A DNA stretch of 64,000 bases, taken from NCBI RefSeq assembly GCF_001886615.1, contig NZ_CP018139.1, positions 372,001 to 436,000 on the forward strand, in the 5' to 3' direction. The notes under the pieces were generated by a model. It saw only the letters and a program-made list of their open reading frames with translations. It was not told the origin of the DNA and made no database searches. Positions within the stretch are counted from its first letter, which is position 1; the number at the start of each line of letters is the position of its first letter. This document shows, one piece after another, positions 28,976-39,793 of this stretch. The DNA comes from Halomonas aestuarii (lineage in GTDB: Bacteria > Pseudomonadota > Gammaproteobacteria > Pseudomonadales > Halomonadaceae). Made by a program: the position numbers and the translations under genes.

Positions 28976-29932
28976 TCAGTATCGTTTGCGTGCCACACGC
29001 ATCACCGCACTGCGCGCCCGAGGGTTCTCCTGAACCTCCTCGGCGGAAGGTCGACGCGCCTTGCCCAGCGCCTCCAGGCGCCGCTTGAGCTGATCATCGC
29101 GCAGCGGCACGCCGCGGGGCAGGTCGGTGTCCCCCCGCACATGGTCGCGGATGAAGCACTTGACCCGGCGATCCTCCAGCGAATGGAAGCTGATCACCAC
29201 CAGGTGACCGCCCGGGGCGAGGGCCTCCAGGGCCGCCTCGAGGGCGGCATCCAGCTGTTCCAGCTCGCCATTGACCTGGATGCGCAGGGCCTGGAAGACC
29301 CGGGTGGCGGGATGTTTGCCCTTCTCCCAGGCGGGATGGGCCGCCTTGACCACCTCGGCGAGGTCCGCCGTCCGCTCGAAGGGTCGCTCGGCACGCCGGG
29401 CCACGATAGCCCGGGCCAGGCGGCGCGCGAAGCGCTCCTCGCCATAGGTCTTGAAGACCCGCACGATCTCGCCCTCGCTGGCGCGCGCCAGAAAACCGGC
29501 GGCACTCTCGCCGTGGTCGGGATCCATGCGCATGTCCAGGGGGCCGTCGCGCAGGAAGCTGAAACCGCGCTCGGCATCATCGAGCTGGGGGGACGAGACC
29601 CCCACGTCGAGCAGGACCCCGGCCAGCCGGCCATGCAGGCCATGGCGCTCGGCGATCTCGCCGAGCCGGGCAAACTCGCCCCGCTCGATGGTGAAGCGGG
29701 CATCGGTGATGCCCCCCGCCTCGGCGACGGCCTGAGGGTCGCGATCGATGGCCAGCAGGCGCCCCTCGGGCGCAAGGCGCTCGAGGATCGCCCGGGAGTG
29801 ACCACCGCGCCCGAAGGTGCCGTCGAGATAGGCACCGGCCGGGTCATGGACCAGGGCCTCGACCGCGCCATCGAGCAGCACGCTGGCATGGCGAAAACCG
29901 CGGACGGGTGATTCGGGAGCGGATGACGGCAT
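28976..29932 (-). CDS. rsmH: 16S rRNA (cytosine-1402 N4)-methyltransferase RsmH
   Basis: A 318-residue SAM-dependent methyltransferase (MraW) acting on 16S rRNA C1402; RsmI at 30381 modifies the same base at the ribose. Seen: [29 protein letters not shown] (SAM-binding GTFGRGGHS), [56 protein letters not shown] and [20 protein letters not shown] 29932 gives the usual N-terminus; the frame is open further upstream into rnpB, where it cannot be coding. It opens the dcw cluster; mraZ, which usually precedes it, is missing. Confidence 0.97.
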   Translation of the reverse strand: MPSSAPESPVRGFRHASVLLDGAVEALVHDPAGAYLDGTFGRGGHSRAILERLAPEGRLLAIDRDPQAVAEAGGITDARFTIERGEFARLGEIAERHGLHGRLAGVLLDVGVSSPQLDDAERGFSFLRDGPLDMRMDPDHGESAAGFLARASEGEIVRVFKTYGEERFARRLARAIVARRAERPFERTADLAEVVKAAHPAWEKGKHPATRVFQALRIQVNGELEQLDAALEAALEALAPGGHLVVISFHSLEDRRVKCFIRDHVRGDTDLPRGVPLRDDQLKRRLEALGKARRPSAEEVQENPRARSAVMRVARKRY

Positions 29933-29985
29933 GCACTTCTCGTTGGCAGCTGGCAGGGACCGTGCGCGACGGTGACAGAAAAGAT

Positions 29986-30350
<365 letters not shown>

Positions 30351-30355
30351 CGGCA

Positions 30356-30384
30356 AGGATACCAGCGCCCTTGCGCCGCCTCAA
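30356..30384 (-). promoter_or_regulatory. Promoter of rnpB
   Basis: On the minus strand TTGAGG (30384-30379), a 17-base spacer and TATCCT (30361-30356) precede the predicted rnpB 5' end by six bases. The -35 overlaps the stop codon of rsmI, so the RNA gene is read from a promoter inside the end of the preceding gene. Confidence 0.75.
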
Positions 30385-31238
30385 TGGCCGTCCTTGAGGG
30401 CCTGGGCCCTGGCGTACCACACCTTCTTGACGCCCCCCAGCACCCGCGCCGCCACGGCGGCGGCCTGCTTGACGCCCACCCCCTCGGACAGCAGGGCAAG
30501 CAGCAGCTCATCGGCCTCCACCGCCGACTGCTCGGCCTCGCCGCGCGCCGGTGCGCCGGCCACCATCACCACGAACTCGCCGCGGGCCTGGTCCGGGTCC
30601 TCCTCCATGCGGGCGATCAGCCCGGCCGGCGTGCCGTCGAGGAAGGTCTCGAAGGCCTTGGTGAGCTCCCGGGCCAGGACCACCCGGCGCTCCCCCAACA
30701 CGCTGGCGAGGTCGGCCAGGGTGTCGCGGACCCGATGGGGCGATTCGTAGAACACCAGGGTCTCCTCCCTGCCGGCCAGGCGTTCAAGCCGCGCCCGACG
30801 GGTCCCGCCCTTGGCCGGGAGAAATCCCTGGAAGAGGAAGCGGTCGGTGGGAAGGCCCGCCGCCGACAGGGCCGCGACGAGGGCGCAGGGCCCCGGGAGC
30901 GGGATGATGCGACGCCCCCGCGCCCTGAGCTCGCGCACCAGCACGAAGCCCGGGTCGCTGATCAGGGGCGTGCCGGCGTCCGAGACCAGGGCGACATCCT
31001 CGCCGGCCATGAGCCGGGCATCCAGGGCGTCGACCCGCGAGGCCTCGTTGTGCTCGTGCAGCGAGAGCATGGGTCGTGACAGGCCCAGATGGCGCAGCAG
31101 GCGGCCACTGTGCCGGGTGTCCTCGGCGGCAATCAGCGCCACCTCGCCGAGCACCCGGGCGGCCCTCGGGCTCAGGTCGTCCAGATTCCCAATCGGTGTG
31201 GCGACCACGTACAATGAACCGGCAGGCGTATCGGACAT
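30381..31238 (-). CDS. rsmI: 16S rRNA (cytidine-1402 2'-O)-methyltransferase RsmI
   Basis: A 285-residue tetrapyrrole-methylase-fold enzyme. Seen: LYVVATPIGNLDDLSPRA at the N-terminus, ALIAAEDTRHSGRLLRHL, LSLHEHNE, VALVSDAGTPLISDPG (SAM site), IPLPGPCALVAALSAAGLPTD, FQGFLPAKGG and VFYESPHRV. ATG 31238 was chosen because SDTPAGSLYVVATPIGN is the canonical beginning. It is divergent from lpoA (46-base gap) and its stop overlaps the rnpB promoter. RsmI and RsmH act on the same nucleotide of the ribosomal P site. Confidence 0.97.
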   Translation of the reverse strand: MSDTPAGSLYVVATPIGNLDDLSPRAARVLGEVALIAAEDTRHSGRLLRHLGLSRPMLSLHEHNEASRVDALDARLMAGEDVALVSDAGTPLISDPGFVLVRELRARGRRIIPLPGPCALVAALSAAGLPTDRFLFQGFLPAKGGTRRARLERLAGREETLVFYESPHRVRDTLADLASVLGERRVVLARELTKAFETFLDGTPAGLIARMEEDPDQARGEFVVMVAGAPARGEAEQSAVEADELLLALLSEGVGVKQAAAVAARVLGGVKKVWYARAQALKDGH

Positions 31239-31284
31239 CTCGGCTCCTGGGATGCTCTGGGACATGGAAACAAGGGAAGGAATC

Positions 31285-33019
31285 ATGAAGATCTCGTTAC
31301 GCGGCCCGCTGGCCGCCGCGCTCACCGCGCTGCTTCTCGCGGGTTGCAGTTTCCAGCCGGGTGTCATCGAACGACAGGCCGATGTGGATCCGCAGCGCCT
31401 GCTTCAGCAGGCCGAACAGCAAGAGCCGGGGCAGGCGGCCCTGTCCCGCCTGGAGGCGGCCGACATCCTAGCACGCCAGGGCCGTCGCCCCCAGGCGCTG
31501 GAGGTCGCCAAGGAAATCGACGACAGCCGGCTGGAACGCCAGGCCCGAGTGCGCTGGGCGCTGCTGCTCTCCGACCTGGGCGAGACCGAGGGGGATCCCT
31601 GGGCGGTCATCCAGGCCGGCCAGCTACTCGACGAGGTCGAGCTACCCCGCGAGGCGTCCCTGACCGTGCGGGAACGCCTGGGCATGGCGCTCGCCGAGGT
31701 CGACGAGCCCCTCGCGGCCGCCCGGGCGCTGATCCGCGTCCAGGGCGAGACCGATCGCGAGGACCTGAACGACCCGATCTGGGCCCAGCTTTCCCGGCTG
31801 GACAGCCGCGAGCTGGCCGCGCTGCGCGAGGGAGGCGACGACCTGACCCTGGGCTGGGTCGCCCTCACCGAGCTGGTGCGCACCAGCGGCAGCGACATCC
31901 AGCGTCTCTTCGCCCGCCTCGAGGACTGGCGCGGAAGCCATCGCGGCCATCCGGCGGCCCGTCGGCTCCCCGGCGAGATCACGGCCCTTGGGGAGCTGCG
32001 CGGACAGCGCGTGGATCACATCGCGGTCTTCCTGCCGGAGTCCGGGCCGCTCGCCGGCATCGCCAAGGCGATGCGCCAGGGCATCCGCACCCATCACCTG
32101 GAGGGCGTCGACAGCGGCGCCCGCCTGAGCTTCTTCGACAGCAGTGCCGTCGACCTGGATGCCCTCTACCGCGAGGCCGCCGCCCTGGGTGCCCAGGTGG
32201 TGGTCGGGCCGCTGGACAAGGACGCCGTCAGCCGACTCGAGCAGCGTGATCGTGTCCCGATGCCGACCCTGGCGCTCAACTACGGGCGAGGCGACCGCAA
32301 CCAGGCCAAGGGGCTCTTCCAGTATGGCCTCTCCGCCGAGGACGAGGCCCGGCAGGCCGCCCAGCGCGCCTGGACCGACGGCCACCGCCTGGCCTCCCTG
32401 ATGGTGCCGGACAACGACTGGGGACGCCGCGTCGGCGAGGCCTTCTGGGACACCTGGCGCGACCTCGGCGGCGACGTCGCCAGTGCGGTCCGCTACGATC
32501 CCCGGGCGCCTGCCACCGAGAGCGCGAAGCGGGCCGCCACCAACCCGCAGCCGGATATGCTGTTCCTGCTGGCACTGCCCGAATACGCCCGCCAGGTGCC
32601 GCCCAACCTGGACTATATCGATAGCGGCGACCTGCCGATCTACGCGACCTCCCACCTCTTCGCCGGCCAGCTGCAGCCGCGCCTGGACGGAGACCTGGAC
32701 GACGTGCTGTTCGTCGACATCCCCTGGCAGATCCCCGACGCGTCCGTGGGCGGCGTGGAGGCCCTGCCCTTCCTCGACAGCTACCGCCAGCTGCGCGAGG
32801 AGTCGGACTCCACGATGTTCCGCGTGATGGCCATGGGCGTGGATGCCTACGAGCTGGCCCTGCGCATGCCGCAGCTTCAGGCCATCAGCGGCACCGAGCT
32901 GTTCGGCGCCACCGGCACCCTGAGCGCGGGGGAGGACGGCCGCATCCATCGCCGCCTGCCCTGGGCGCGCTTCGTCAATGGCGTGCCCCAGCCGGTGCTG
33001 ATCCCGGGCGTGTTCGGCG

Positions 33020-33036
<17 letters not shown>
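31285..33036 (+). CDS. lpoA: Penicillin-binding protein activator LpoA (lipoprotein)
   Basis: A 583-residue outer-membrane lipoprotein that reaches through the periplasm to stimulate PBP1A. Seen: signal peptide with lipobox LLLAGC (acylated Cys21), an N-terminal helical TPR-like part (about 40-235, for example LSRLEAADILARQGRRPQAL), then a periplasmic-binding-protein-like domain starting VDHIAVFLPESGPLAGIAKAMRQGI and containing VVGPLDKDAV and DMLFLLALPEYARQV. AAGGAA seven bases before ATG 31285 fixes the start. Its end overlaps yraN by 17 bases. Confidence 0.93.
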
Positions 33037-34019
<983 letters not shown>

Positions 34020-34023
34020 AACC

Positions 34024-34602
34024 ATGACCAAGACCTCCCTGCTCACGCCCATTCTGCTCACCCTCGCCCTCGGCGTCGGCGGGTGCACCGCCGTCACCGG
34101 CGTCACCCATCCCGGCACCATCGAGGAGGACTATGGGGAGCGCACCTTCGGCACCCAGGTCGAGGACGAGAGCATCGAGACCAAGATCGCCCACAACCTC
34201 GGCCAGACCGATGCCCGGCTGGGCGATGCCCGCATCAACGTCGACAGCTTCAATGGCGTGGTGCTGTTGACCGGCCAGGTGCCCAGCGAGGAACTCCAGC
34301 AGAAGGCCGAACAGGTCGCCGGCCAGGTGCGCAACGTGCGCGAGGTGCACAATGAGCTGACCGTCGCCGCCAACCTGCCTGCCAGCCAGCGCCTCGCCGA
34401 TACCTGGCTGCGCACCCGTATCAACACCGCCCTGGTCGCCAACCAGGAGATCGACTCGGGCCGTGTCCAGGTCATCACCGAGAACAGCAGCGTCTACCTC
34501 ATGGGCATCGTGAACCGCAACGAGGCCGAGCGCATCGTCCAGGCCGTCGCGGCCGTGGGCGGCATGCAGCGCATCGTCAAGGTATTCGACTACCTCGACT
34601 GA
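34024..34602 (+). CDS. dolP: Dual-BON-domain outer-membrane lipoprotein DolP (YraP)
   Basis: A 192-residue lipoprotein with signal peptide and lipobox GVGGC (Cys21), followed by two BON domains (about 45-115 and 122-190). Seen: DESIETKIAHNLGQTDARLGD, INVDSFNGVVLLTGQVP, VREVHNELTV, and in the second domain TWLRTRINTALVAN and VYLMGIVNRNEAERIVQAV. DolP supports outer-membrane integrity and BAM function in E. coli. It lies four bases after diaA and is followed by a very strong terminator. Confidence 0.93.
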   Translation: MTKTSLLTPILLTLALGVGGCTAVTGVTHPGTIEEDYGERTFGTQVEDESIETKIAHNLGQTDARLGDARINVDSFNGVVLLTGQVPSEELQQKAEQVAGQVRNVREVHNELTVAANLPASQRLADTWLRTRINTALVANQEIDSGRVQVITENSSVYLMGIVNRNEAERIVQAVAAVGGMQRIVKVFDYLD

Positions 34603-34611
34603 TGCCCCCAG

Positions 34612-34649
34612 ACGCAGGACGGCAGGCCCGAGGGCCTGCCGTCCTGCGT
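34612..34649. terminator. Eighteen-base perfect hairpin between dolP and sspB
   Basis: ACGCAGGACGGCAGGCCC and its exact complement are separated by only two bases, forming a very stable hairpin nine bases after the dolP stop and 34 bases before the convergent sspB stop. There is no long T-run. Confidence 0.8.
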
Positions 34650-34683
34650 GGATACCTCGCTCCCGCGGGAGCCGGCGTTCACG

Positions 34684-35142
34684 TCACTTGATGACGCGCA
34701 GTGAGGGAGGCCCCTTGCGTGGCCGGGCGGCCTCGTCATCATCACCGCCTTCGTCCTCGCCGGCATCGGCCGGGCTCTCCACCCCGCTGAGGGGAGACGC
34801 CTCTTCCGGCTCGGTGACCTCGATCGGCAGCACCGGCTCGTGGCCGAAGACCATGCCCACGCCGTTCTCACGGGCGTAGATGGCGATCAACGCCTCCATG
34901 GGCACCATCACCTGCATGGGCTGCCCGCCGAAGCGCGCCGAGAAGCTGACCGCCTCGTTCTCCATGGCGAAGTCGCGAATGGCCGTCGGGGCGAGATTAA
35001 GCACGATCTGACCGTTCTGGACGAACTGCCGGGGCACCTCGACACCCTCCTGCTCGGCATCGACGACGATGTAGGGCGTGAGCTCGTTGTCCAGCAGCCA
35101 CTGGTACAGGGCCCTGGCAATATAGGGACGGCTCGAGTGCAT
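34684..35142 (-). CDS. sspB: ClpXP adaptor / stringent starvation protein B
   Basis: A 152-residue adaptor that delivers ssrA-tagged proteins to ClpXP. The folded substrate-binding domain is visible (about 1-110): RPYIARALYQWLLDNELTPYIVVDA, VEVPRQFVQNGQIVLNLAPTAI, FSARFGGQPMQVMVPMEALIAIYARENG. A long acidic flexible linker (EEASPLSG ... EDEGGDDDEAA) leads to the C-terminal ClpX-docking motif GPPSLRVIK. ATG 35142 gives the canonical start. It lies 52 bases after sspA. Confidence 0.96.
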   Translation of the reverse strand: MHSSRPYIARALYQWLLDNELTPYIVVDAEQEGVEVPRQFVQNGQIVLNLAPTAIRDFAMENEAVSFSARFGGQPMQVMVPMEALIAIYARENGVGMVFGHEPVLPIEVTEPEEASPLSGVESPADAGEDEGGDDDEAARPRKGPPSLRVIK

Positions 35143-35194
35143 GGTTGGCCCTCCTGGGGTGGCCCCCCGGCCAGGCCGGGGGATGCAGGGAAGA

Positions 35195-35821
35195 TCAGGA
35201 ACGCATCTCGCGTTCGCTCTCGCTGAGTGCCGCCTTGAAGCCGTCGCGATCGAACAGGCGCTCCATGTAGCCCAGCAGGGGTTTGACCTGCTTCTCGGGC
35301 AGCTCGATGCCCAGCACCGGCAGGCGCCAGAGGATCGGCGCCAGGCAGCAGTCCACCAGCGTGAACTCATCGCTCATGAAATACGGCATGTCCTCGAAGA
35401 TCGGCGAGATACCGACCAGGCTCTCGCGAAGCTCCTTGCGTGCCTTCTCCACGTCCTTCTTGGCGCCAGTCTGGATCTGCTCGACCAGCGGACACCATTC
35501 GCGCTCGATGCGATGCATCCACAGGCGGCTCTTGGCGCGCGCCACCGGGTAGACCGGCAACAGCGGCGGATGCGGGAAGCGCTCGTCCAGGTACTCCATC
35601 ATCACCTTGGACTCGTAGAGCACCAGGTCGCGATCGAGCAGCGTGGGCACGCTGTTGTAGGGATTGAGGTCGGCAAGCTCCTCCGGGTGGTGCTCGTCGG
35701 TCACCTCGACGATATCCACGGCCACGCCCTTCTCGGCGAGCACGATTCGCACACGATGACTGAAATGGTCATCCCCTCCGGAGTAGAAGATCATCGACGA
35801 CCGCTTGGCCACTACACCCAT
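35195..35821 (-). CDS. sspA: Stringent starvation protein A (RNA-polymerase-associated GST-like)
   Basis: A 208-residue glutathione-S-transferase-fold protein that binds RNA polymerase. Seen: [63 protein letters not shown] (spread over 50-90), and the conserved PHPPLLP loop. As in other SspA proteins the catalytic GST residue is absent. It is upstream of sspB on the same strand, the usual pair, and follows petC after 146 bases holding a hairpin. Confidence 0.96.
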   Translation of the reverse strand: MGVVAKRSSMIFYSGGDDHFSHRVRIVLAEKGVAVDIVEVTDEHHPEELADLNPYNSVPTLLDRDLVLYESKVMMEYLDERFPHPPLLPVYPVARAKSRLWMHRIEREWCPLVEQIQTGAKKDVEKARKELRESLVGISPIFEDMPYFMSDEFTLVDCCLAPILWRLPVLGIELPEKQVKPLLGYMERLFDRDGFKAALSESEREMRS

Positions 35822-35911
35822 GTAACAATCCTCGCATCAGTTCGTGCCGAGATGATAACACGACCGACCCCGCCTTGAGGGCGATCGTCCTGCCCGGTAT
35901 CGGGCATATAC

Positions 35912-35948
35912 CACAGGGGCGCACGGCCTGCGGCCATGCGCCCCTGTG
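35912..35948 (-). terminator. Hairpin after the petABC operon
   Basis: CACAGGGGCGCA and its complement TGCGCCCCTGTG form a 12-base stem enclosing a smaller GGCC-TGC-GGCC hairpin, 20 bases downstream of the petC stop in the direction of transcription. No clear T-run follows, so it may slow or end transcription before sspA. Confidence 0.55.
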
Positions 35949-35967
35949 ATGCTGCGTTGCCATCGGA

Positions 35968-36738
35968 TCAGTGAATGTCGCGCCAGTACTCGCGCTTGAG
36001 CAGGTAGGCGATGACACCGAAGATGAAGATGAAGATCAGCACCTTCGGCCCCAGCGACTGGGCCTGCAGCTTGGACGGCTCACCCGCGTAGGCCAGGAAG
36101 TTGGTGAGGTCGTAGACCGCATTCTCGAACTCCTCGGGCTCCATCTCGCCGGGCCGGGTCACCTGCAGGGTCTCGCAGGACTGGTACTTGCCGGTCAGCG
36201 GATCCAGTTCACCCCCCGGGACCGGCTTGTCGCTGGCGGCACAGACCTTCTCCTGGACCCCCTGCAGCGGCTCCAGCACGTTGGGCATGGCCACCAGCGG
36301 GAAGACCGCGTTGTTGACGCCGGTGGGACGCTCCGGATCCTTGTAGAAGCTCAGCAGGTAGGAGTAGACCCAGTCGGTGCCGCGCAGGCGCGCCTCGAGG
36401 GTCAGGTCCGGCGGCGCGGCACCGAACCAGTTCTCGGCATCGCCACTGCCCATGGCGATGTGCATCTGGTCATTGAACTTCAGGGCATCCGAGAAGATCA
36501 GGTTGTCCTCGACGAGATCCTGGGGCATGTCCAGGTCCTCGGCAGCGCGGGAGAAGCGCTGGTACTCCATGGAGTGACAGCCCATGCAGTAGTTCACGAA
36601 GAGCTTCATGCCGTTCTGCAGCGAGGCCTTGTTCTCGAGGTCCGGATTCATCTCCTCCAGATGGACACCTCCGCCCCCGGCGGCGAACCCGACCATCGGC
36701 ACCAGCGCGAAGAGCAGTGCGAACAGTTGCTTTTTCAT
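35968..36738 (-). CDS. petC: Cytochrome c1 of the cytochrome bc1 complex
   Basis: A 256-residue haem protein that passes electrons from the Rieske protein to soluble cytochrome c. Seen: signal peptide (MKKQLFALLFALVPMVGFA), covalent haem motif C-M-G-C-H (51-55), the probable axial Met in VAMPNVLEP or DQMHIAMGSG, and a C-terminal membrane anchor (LGPKVLIFIFIFGVIAYLL) ending KREYWRDIH. The start overlaps the petB stop by one base (TAATG). Genes petA-petB-petC run together on the minus strand. Confidence 0.96.
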   Translation of the reverse strand: MKKQLFALLFALVPMVGFAAGGGGVHLEEMNPDLENKASLQNGMKLFVNYCMGCHSMEYQRFSRAAEDLDMPQDLVEDNLIFSDALKFNDQMHIAMGSGDAENWFGAAPPDLTLEARLRGTDWVYSYLLSFYKDPERPTGVNNAVFPLVAMPNVLEPLQGVQEKVCAASDKPVPGGELDPLTGKYQSCETLQVTRPGEMEPEEFENAVYDLTNFLAYAGEPSKLQAQSLGPKVLIFIFIFGVIAYLLKREYWRDIH

Positions 36739-37997
36739 TAGCCAGTCACCCTTTCCGGAACGGGTTTGGTCTTCTCCAGCCGGGTATAGAGCGGCATCAG
36801 CAGGAAGAAGGCGAAGTAGAGCGCGGTACACAGCTGGGCGATCATGGTCCGCGTCTCGGTCGTCGGCAGCACGCCGAGTACCCCGAGGATCACGAAGCTG
36901 ATGGCGAAGAGGAGCAGCATCACCTTGGAGATCCACCCCTTGTAGCGCATCGAGCGCACCGGACTGCGATCGAGCCAGGGGAGCACGAACAGGATGGCGA
37001 TCGCCCCACCCATCACGATGACGCCGAGGAACTTGGCGTCCAGCCCGAACAGGCTGAAGGTGATCGCGCGCAGCATCGCGTAGAAGGGCGTGAAGTACCA
37101 CACCGGTGCGATATGGTCCGGCGTCTTCAGCGGGTTGGCCGGCTCGAAGTTGGGCTTCTCGATGAAGTAGCCGCCGCCCTCCGGGAAGTAGAAGATCACC
37201 ATCACGAAGACGAACAGGAAGACCGCGAGTCCGACGAGGTCCTTCACCGTGTAGTACGGATGGAAGGGGATGCCGTCCAGCGGCTTGCCGGACTCGTCCT
37301 TCTTCTTCTTGATGTCGATGCCGTCGGGGTTGTTGGAGCCGACCTCGTGCAGGGCAATGATGTGGAGCACCACCAGCGCCAGGATCACGATGGGCAGCGC
37401 CACCACGTGCAGGGCGAAGAAGCGGTTGAGGGTGATGCCGGAGATCAGGAAGTCACCGCGCACCCACTGGGCCAGGTCCGGGCCGATGGCGGGGATGGCG
37501 GAGAACAGCGAGATGATGACCTGGGCACCCCAGTAGGACATCTGGCCCCAGGGCAGCAGGTAGCCCATGAAGGCCTCCGCCATGAGCGCCAGGTAGATCG
37601 TCATGCCGAAGATCCACACCAGCTCGCGGGGCGCCTTATAGGAGCCGTAGAGCAGGCCGCGGAACATGTGCAGGTAGACCACGACGAAGAAGGCCGAGGC
37701 CCCGGTGGAGTGCATGTAGCGGATCAGCCAGCCCCACTCCACGTCGCGCATGATGTACTCGACCGAGGCGAAGGCGCCCTCGGCGGAGGGGTTGAAGCTC
37801 ATGGTCAGCCAGACGCCGGTGAGGATCTGGTTGATCAGTACCACCAGGGCCAGCGAGCCGAAGAAGTACCAGAAGTTGAAGTTCTTCGGCGCATAGTACT
37901 TGGCCAGGTGCTCTTCCCACATCTGAGTGGCGGGGAAGCGGTCATCGACCCAGCGCATGAAGCCGCGCTCCGCCTTGGCCTTGTTCGGATTACCCAT
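36738..37997 (-). CDS. petB: Cytochrome b of the cytochrome bc1 complex
   Basis: A 419-residue membrane protein carrying two b haems and the quinol sites. Seen: FGSLALVVLINQILTGVWL, the haem-binding His in MHSTGASAFFVVVYLHMFRGL, GYLLPWGQMSYWGAQVIISL, FALHVVALPIVILALVVLHI, the Qo-site signature PEGGGYFIEKPNFEPANPL region with HIAPVWYFTPFYAMLRA (the PEWYF-type loop reads PVWYF) and the C-terminal helices. Start overlaps the petA stop (TGATG). Its length fits the undivided bacterial cytochrome b. Confidence 0.96.
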   Translation of the reverse strand: MGNPNKAKAERGFMRWVDDRFPATQMWEEHLAKYYAPKNFNFWYFFGSLALVVLINQILTGVWLTMSFNPSAEGAFASVEYIMRDVEWGWLIRYMHSTGASAFFVVVYLHMFRGLLYGSYKAPRELVWIFGMTIYLALMAEAFMGYLLPWGQMSYWGAQVIISLFSAIPAIGPDLAQWVRGDFLISGITLNRFFALHVVALPIVILALVVLHIIALHEVGSNNPDGIDIKKKKDESGKPLDGIPFHPYYTVKDLVGLAVFLFVFVMVIFYFPEGGGYFIEKPNFEPANPLKTPDHIAPVWYFTPFYAMLRAITFSLFGLDAKFLGVIVMGGAIAILFVLPWLDRSPVRSMRYKGWISKVMLLLFAISFVILGVLGVLPTTETRTMIAQLCTALYFAFFLLMPLYTRLEKTKPVPERVTG

Positions 37998-38590
37998 CAG
38001 GCAGACTCCTCATCTTCGCCGACAGTGATCAGCACATCGCTGTCGAAGCGGTAAGGTGGGACTTCGAGGTTGGTCGGCGCCGGCACGTTGGCGTACACCC
38101 GCCCCGCGAGGTCGAAGCGTGAGCCATGACAGGGGCAGAAGAAGCCGCCGGGCCAGTCAGCGACGTCCACGCTGCCGGGCTCGGGCCTGAACAGCGGCGA
38201 GCAGCCCAGATGGGTGCAGATGCCGATGAGCACGCCGATCTCGGGCTTGATGGAGCGCAGCGGGCCTTCCACGTAGTCGGGCTGCTGCGGCACGCTGGAC
38301 TCCGGGTCGGCCAGCTGCGACGGGTCGATCGATTCGGTGCGCTCGATCATCTCCGACGAGCGATTGAGGATCCACACCGGCTTGCCGCGCCACTCGACGG
38401 TCATGCGCTGCCCGGGCTCGAGCTTCGACACGTCCGCCTGAACGGGGGCACCCGCTGCTCTCGCCCTGGCACTCGGCTGCCAGGAAGCCACAAAGGGGAC
38501 CGCAACCCCGACGGCACCCACCGCACCCACGACGGTGGTGGCACCTACGAGGAAACGGCGCCGACCCTTGTTTACGCCGTTATCTGCCAT
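37997..38590 (-). CDS. petA: Ubiquinol-cytochrome c reductase iron-sulfur (Rieske) subunit
   Basis: A 197-residue Rieske protein. Seen: a twin-arginine export signal (KGRRRFLVGATTVVGAVG) which also serves as membrane anchor, and the two [2Fe-2S]-binding boxes C-T-H-L-G-C (125-130) and C-P-C-H-G-S (152-157). It is the first gene of petABC. The 219-base gap upstream holds the operon promoter and the rpsI terminator. Confidence 0.96.
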   Translation of the reverse strand: MADNGVNKGRRRFLVGATTVVGAVGAVGVAVPFVASWQPSARARAAGAPVQADVSKLEPGQRMTVEWRGKPVWILNRSSEMIERTESIDPSQLADPESSVPQQPDYVEGPLRSIKPEIGVLIGICTHLGCSPLFRPEPGSVDVADWPGGFFCPCHGSRFDLAGRVYANVPAPTNLEVPPYRFDSDVLITVGEDEESA

Positions 38591-38672
38591 ATTCAGGTTT
38601 CTCCCATCAACTTACCCGCTGTTTTATCACGGGCAGTGAATCCCCCGCGACCACGGATACCAAATGCGATCT

Positions 38673-38701
38673 ATGGTAAAAAATCGTGTCGTCCCGCACA
38701 A
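38673..38701 (-). promoter_or_regulatory. Candidate promoter of petABC
   Basis: On the minus strand TTGTGC (38701-38696), a 17-base spacer and TACCAT (38678-38673) lie 82 bases before the petA ATG in an AT-rich stretch. Consensus match is moderate. The rest of the gap shows no other gene. Confidence 0.4.
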
Positions 38702-38751
38702 GGAAAGGTTCCCGGACATTGGTGGAAACCCGGTGACAAATTCTTGATCAG

Positions 38752-38789
38752 GAACAAAAAACGCCCAGGTCGCTGGACCTGGGCGTTTT
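38752..38789 (-). terminator. Intrinsic terminator of rplM-rpsI
   Basis: On the minus strand AAAACGCCCAGGTC-CAGC-GACCTGGGCGTTTT forms a 14-base stem followed by further T residues (TTTTTTG), 20 bases after the rpsI stop. Confidence 0.9.
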
Positions 38790-38809
38790 CGGACGACAAT
38801 ACGTACGTA

Positions 38810-39199
38810 TTAGCGCTTGGAGAACTGCGGGCGACGACGTGCCTTGCGCAGGCCGATCTTCTTGCGCTCGACCTGGCGGGAGTCGCGGGTAACGTAGCCC
38901 GCCTCGCGCAGCTGGGGACGGAAGTCCTCGTTGTACTCCATCAGGGCACGGGTGATGCCGTGGCGGATGGCGCCGGCCTGAGACGAACCGCCGCCGCCCT
39001 TGACGGTGACGTAGACGTCGAACTGGCCCAGGGTCTCGGTCAGCTCGAGCGGCTGGCGGACCACCATGCGGCCGGTGACGCGACCGAAGTACTGGTCCAG
39101 CTCACGGCTGTTGACGGTGATCTTGCCGGTGCCCGGCTTCAGGAAGACGCGCGCGGTAGAGGTCTTGCGGCGCCCGGTACCGTAATACTGCTGTGTCAT
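38810..39199 (-). CDS. rpsI: 30S ribosomal protein uS9
   Basis: A 129-residue ribosomal protein of the small subunit; its C-terminal tail reaches the P-site tRNA. Seen: [44 protein letters not shown] and the basic end [19 protein letters not shown]. It follows rplM after 13 bases, the universal L13-S9 pair, and ends before a strong terminator. Confidence 0.98.
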   Translation of the reverse strand: MTQQYYGTGRRKTSTARVFLKPGTGKITVNSRELDQYFGRVTGRMVVRQPLELTETLGQFDVYVTVKGGGGSSQAGAIRHGITRALMEYNEDFRPQLREAGYVTRDSRQVERKKIGLRKARRRPQFSKR

Positions 39200-39212
39200 G
39201 GCGAAGACTCCC

Positions 39213-39641
39213 TCAGATGTTCAGTTCTTGCGGCTGCTGGGCAGCGTGCGGATGCTCGGTGCCGGCGTAGACCTTGAGCTTCGAGTACATGGCACGACCC
39301 AGGGGACCCTTCGGCAGCATGCCCTTGACGGCGGACTCGATGACACGCTCCGGTGCGTGGGCGATCATCTTCTCGAAATTCATGGAGCGCAGGCCACCCG
39401 GATAACCGGTATGGCGGTAGTAGGTCTTGGCATTGACCTTGTTGCCGGTGACCTTCACCTTCTCGGCATTGATCACGACGATGTAGTCGCCGGTATCGAC
39501 ATGCGGGGTGAATTCCGGCTTGTGCTTGCCACGCAGGCGGCGAGCGATCTCGGTGGCCAGACGGCCGAGCGTCTTGTCCGCGGCGTCGACGACGAACCAG
39601 TCGCGCTGGACAGACTGCGGTTTGGCAGTGAACGTCTTCAT
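39213..39641 (-). CDS. rplM: 50S ribosomal protein uL13
   Basis: A 142-residue ribosomal protein of the large subunit, needed early in 50S assembly. Seen: [74 protein letters not shown]. Same length as E. coli L13. ATG 39641 gives the canonical MKTFTAKP start. The 152-base leader before it may carry autoregulatory structure, as known for rplM-rpsI, but I could not identify one with certainty. Confidence 0.98.
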   Translation of the reverse strand: MKTFTAKPQSVQRDWFVVDAADKTLGRLATEIARRLRGKHKPEFTPHVDTGDYIVVINAEKVKVTGNKVNAKTYYRHTGYPGGLRSMNFEKMIAHAPERVIESAVKGMLPKGPLGRAMYSKLKVYAGTEHPHAAQQPQELNI

Positions 39642-39757
39642 GGATGAGTCACCATTACGATGTATTGGGTTCTGCCGCCGGGAATCCGGCATGGAACCAT
39701 CCCTATTCTTCTTGGTTGCCTCGCCCCGAGGGACGTGCAACGGTCAAGCGAGCGCGC

Positions 39758-39763
39758 ATTCTA
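39758..39763 (-). promoter_or_regulatory. Candidate extended -10 for rplM-rpsI
   Basis: The minus strand reads TGTAGAAT, with the -10 hexamer TAGAAT at 39763-39758, 117 bases before the rplM ATG and just after the zapE stop. No convincing -35 accompanies it. Confidence 0.35.
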
Positions 39764-39793
39764 CACGACCCCTGCCCCACAGGGGAAGGGCCC

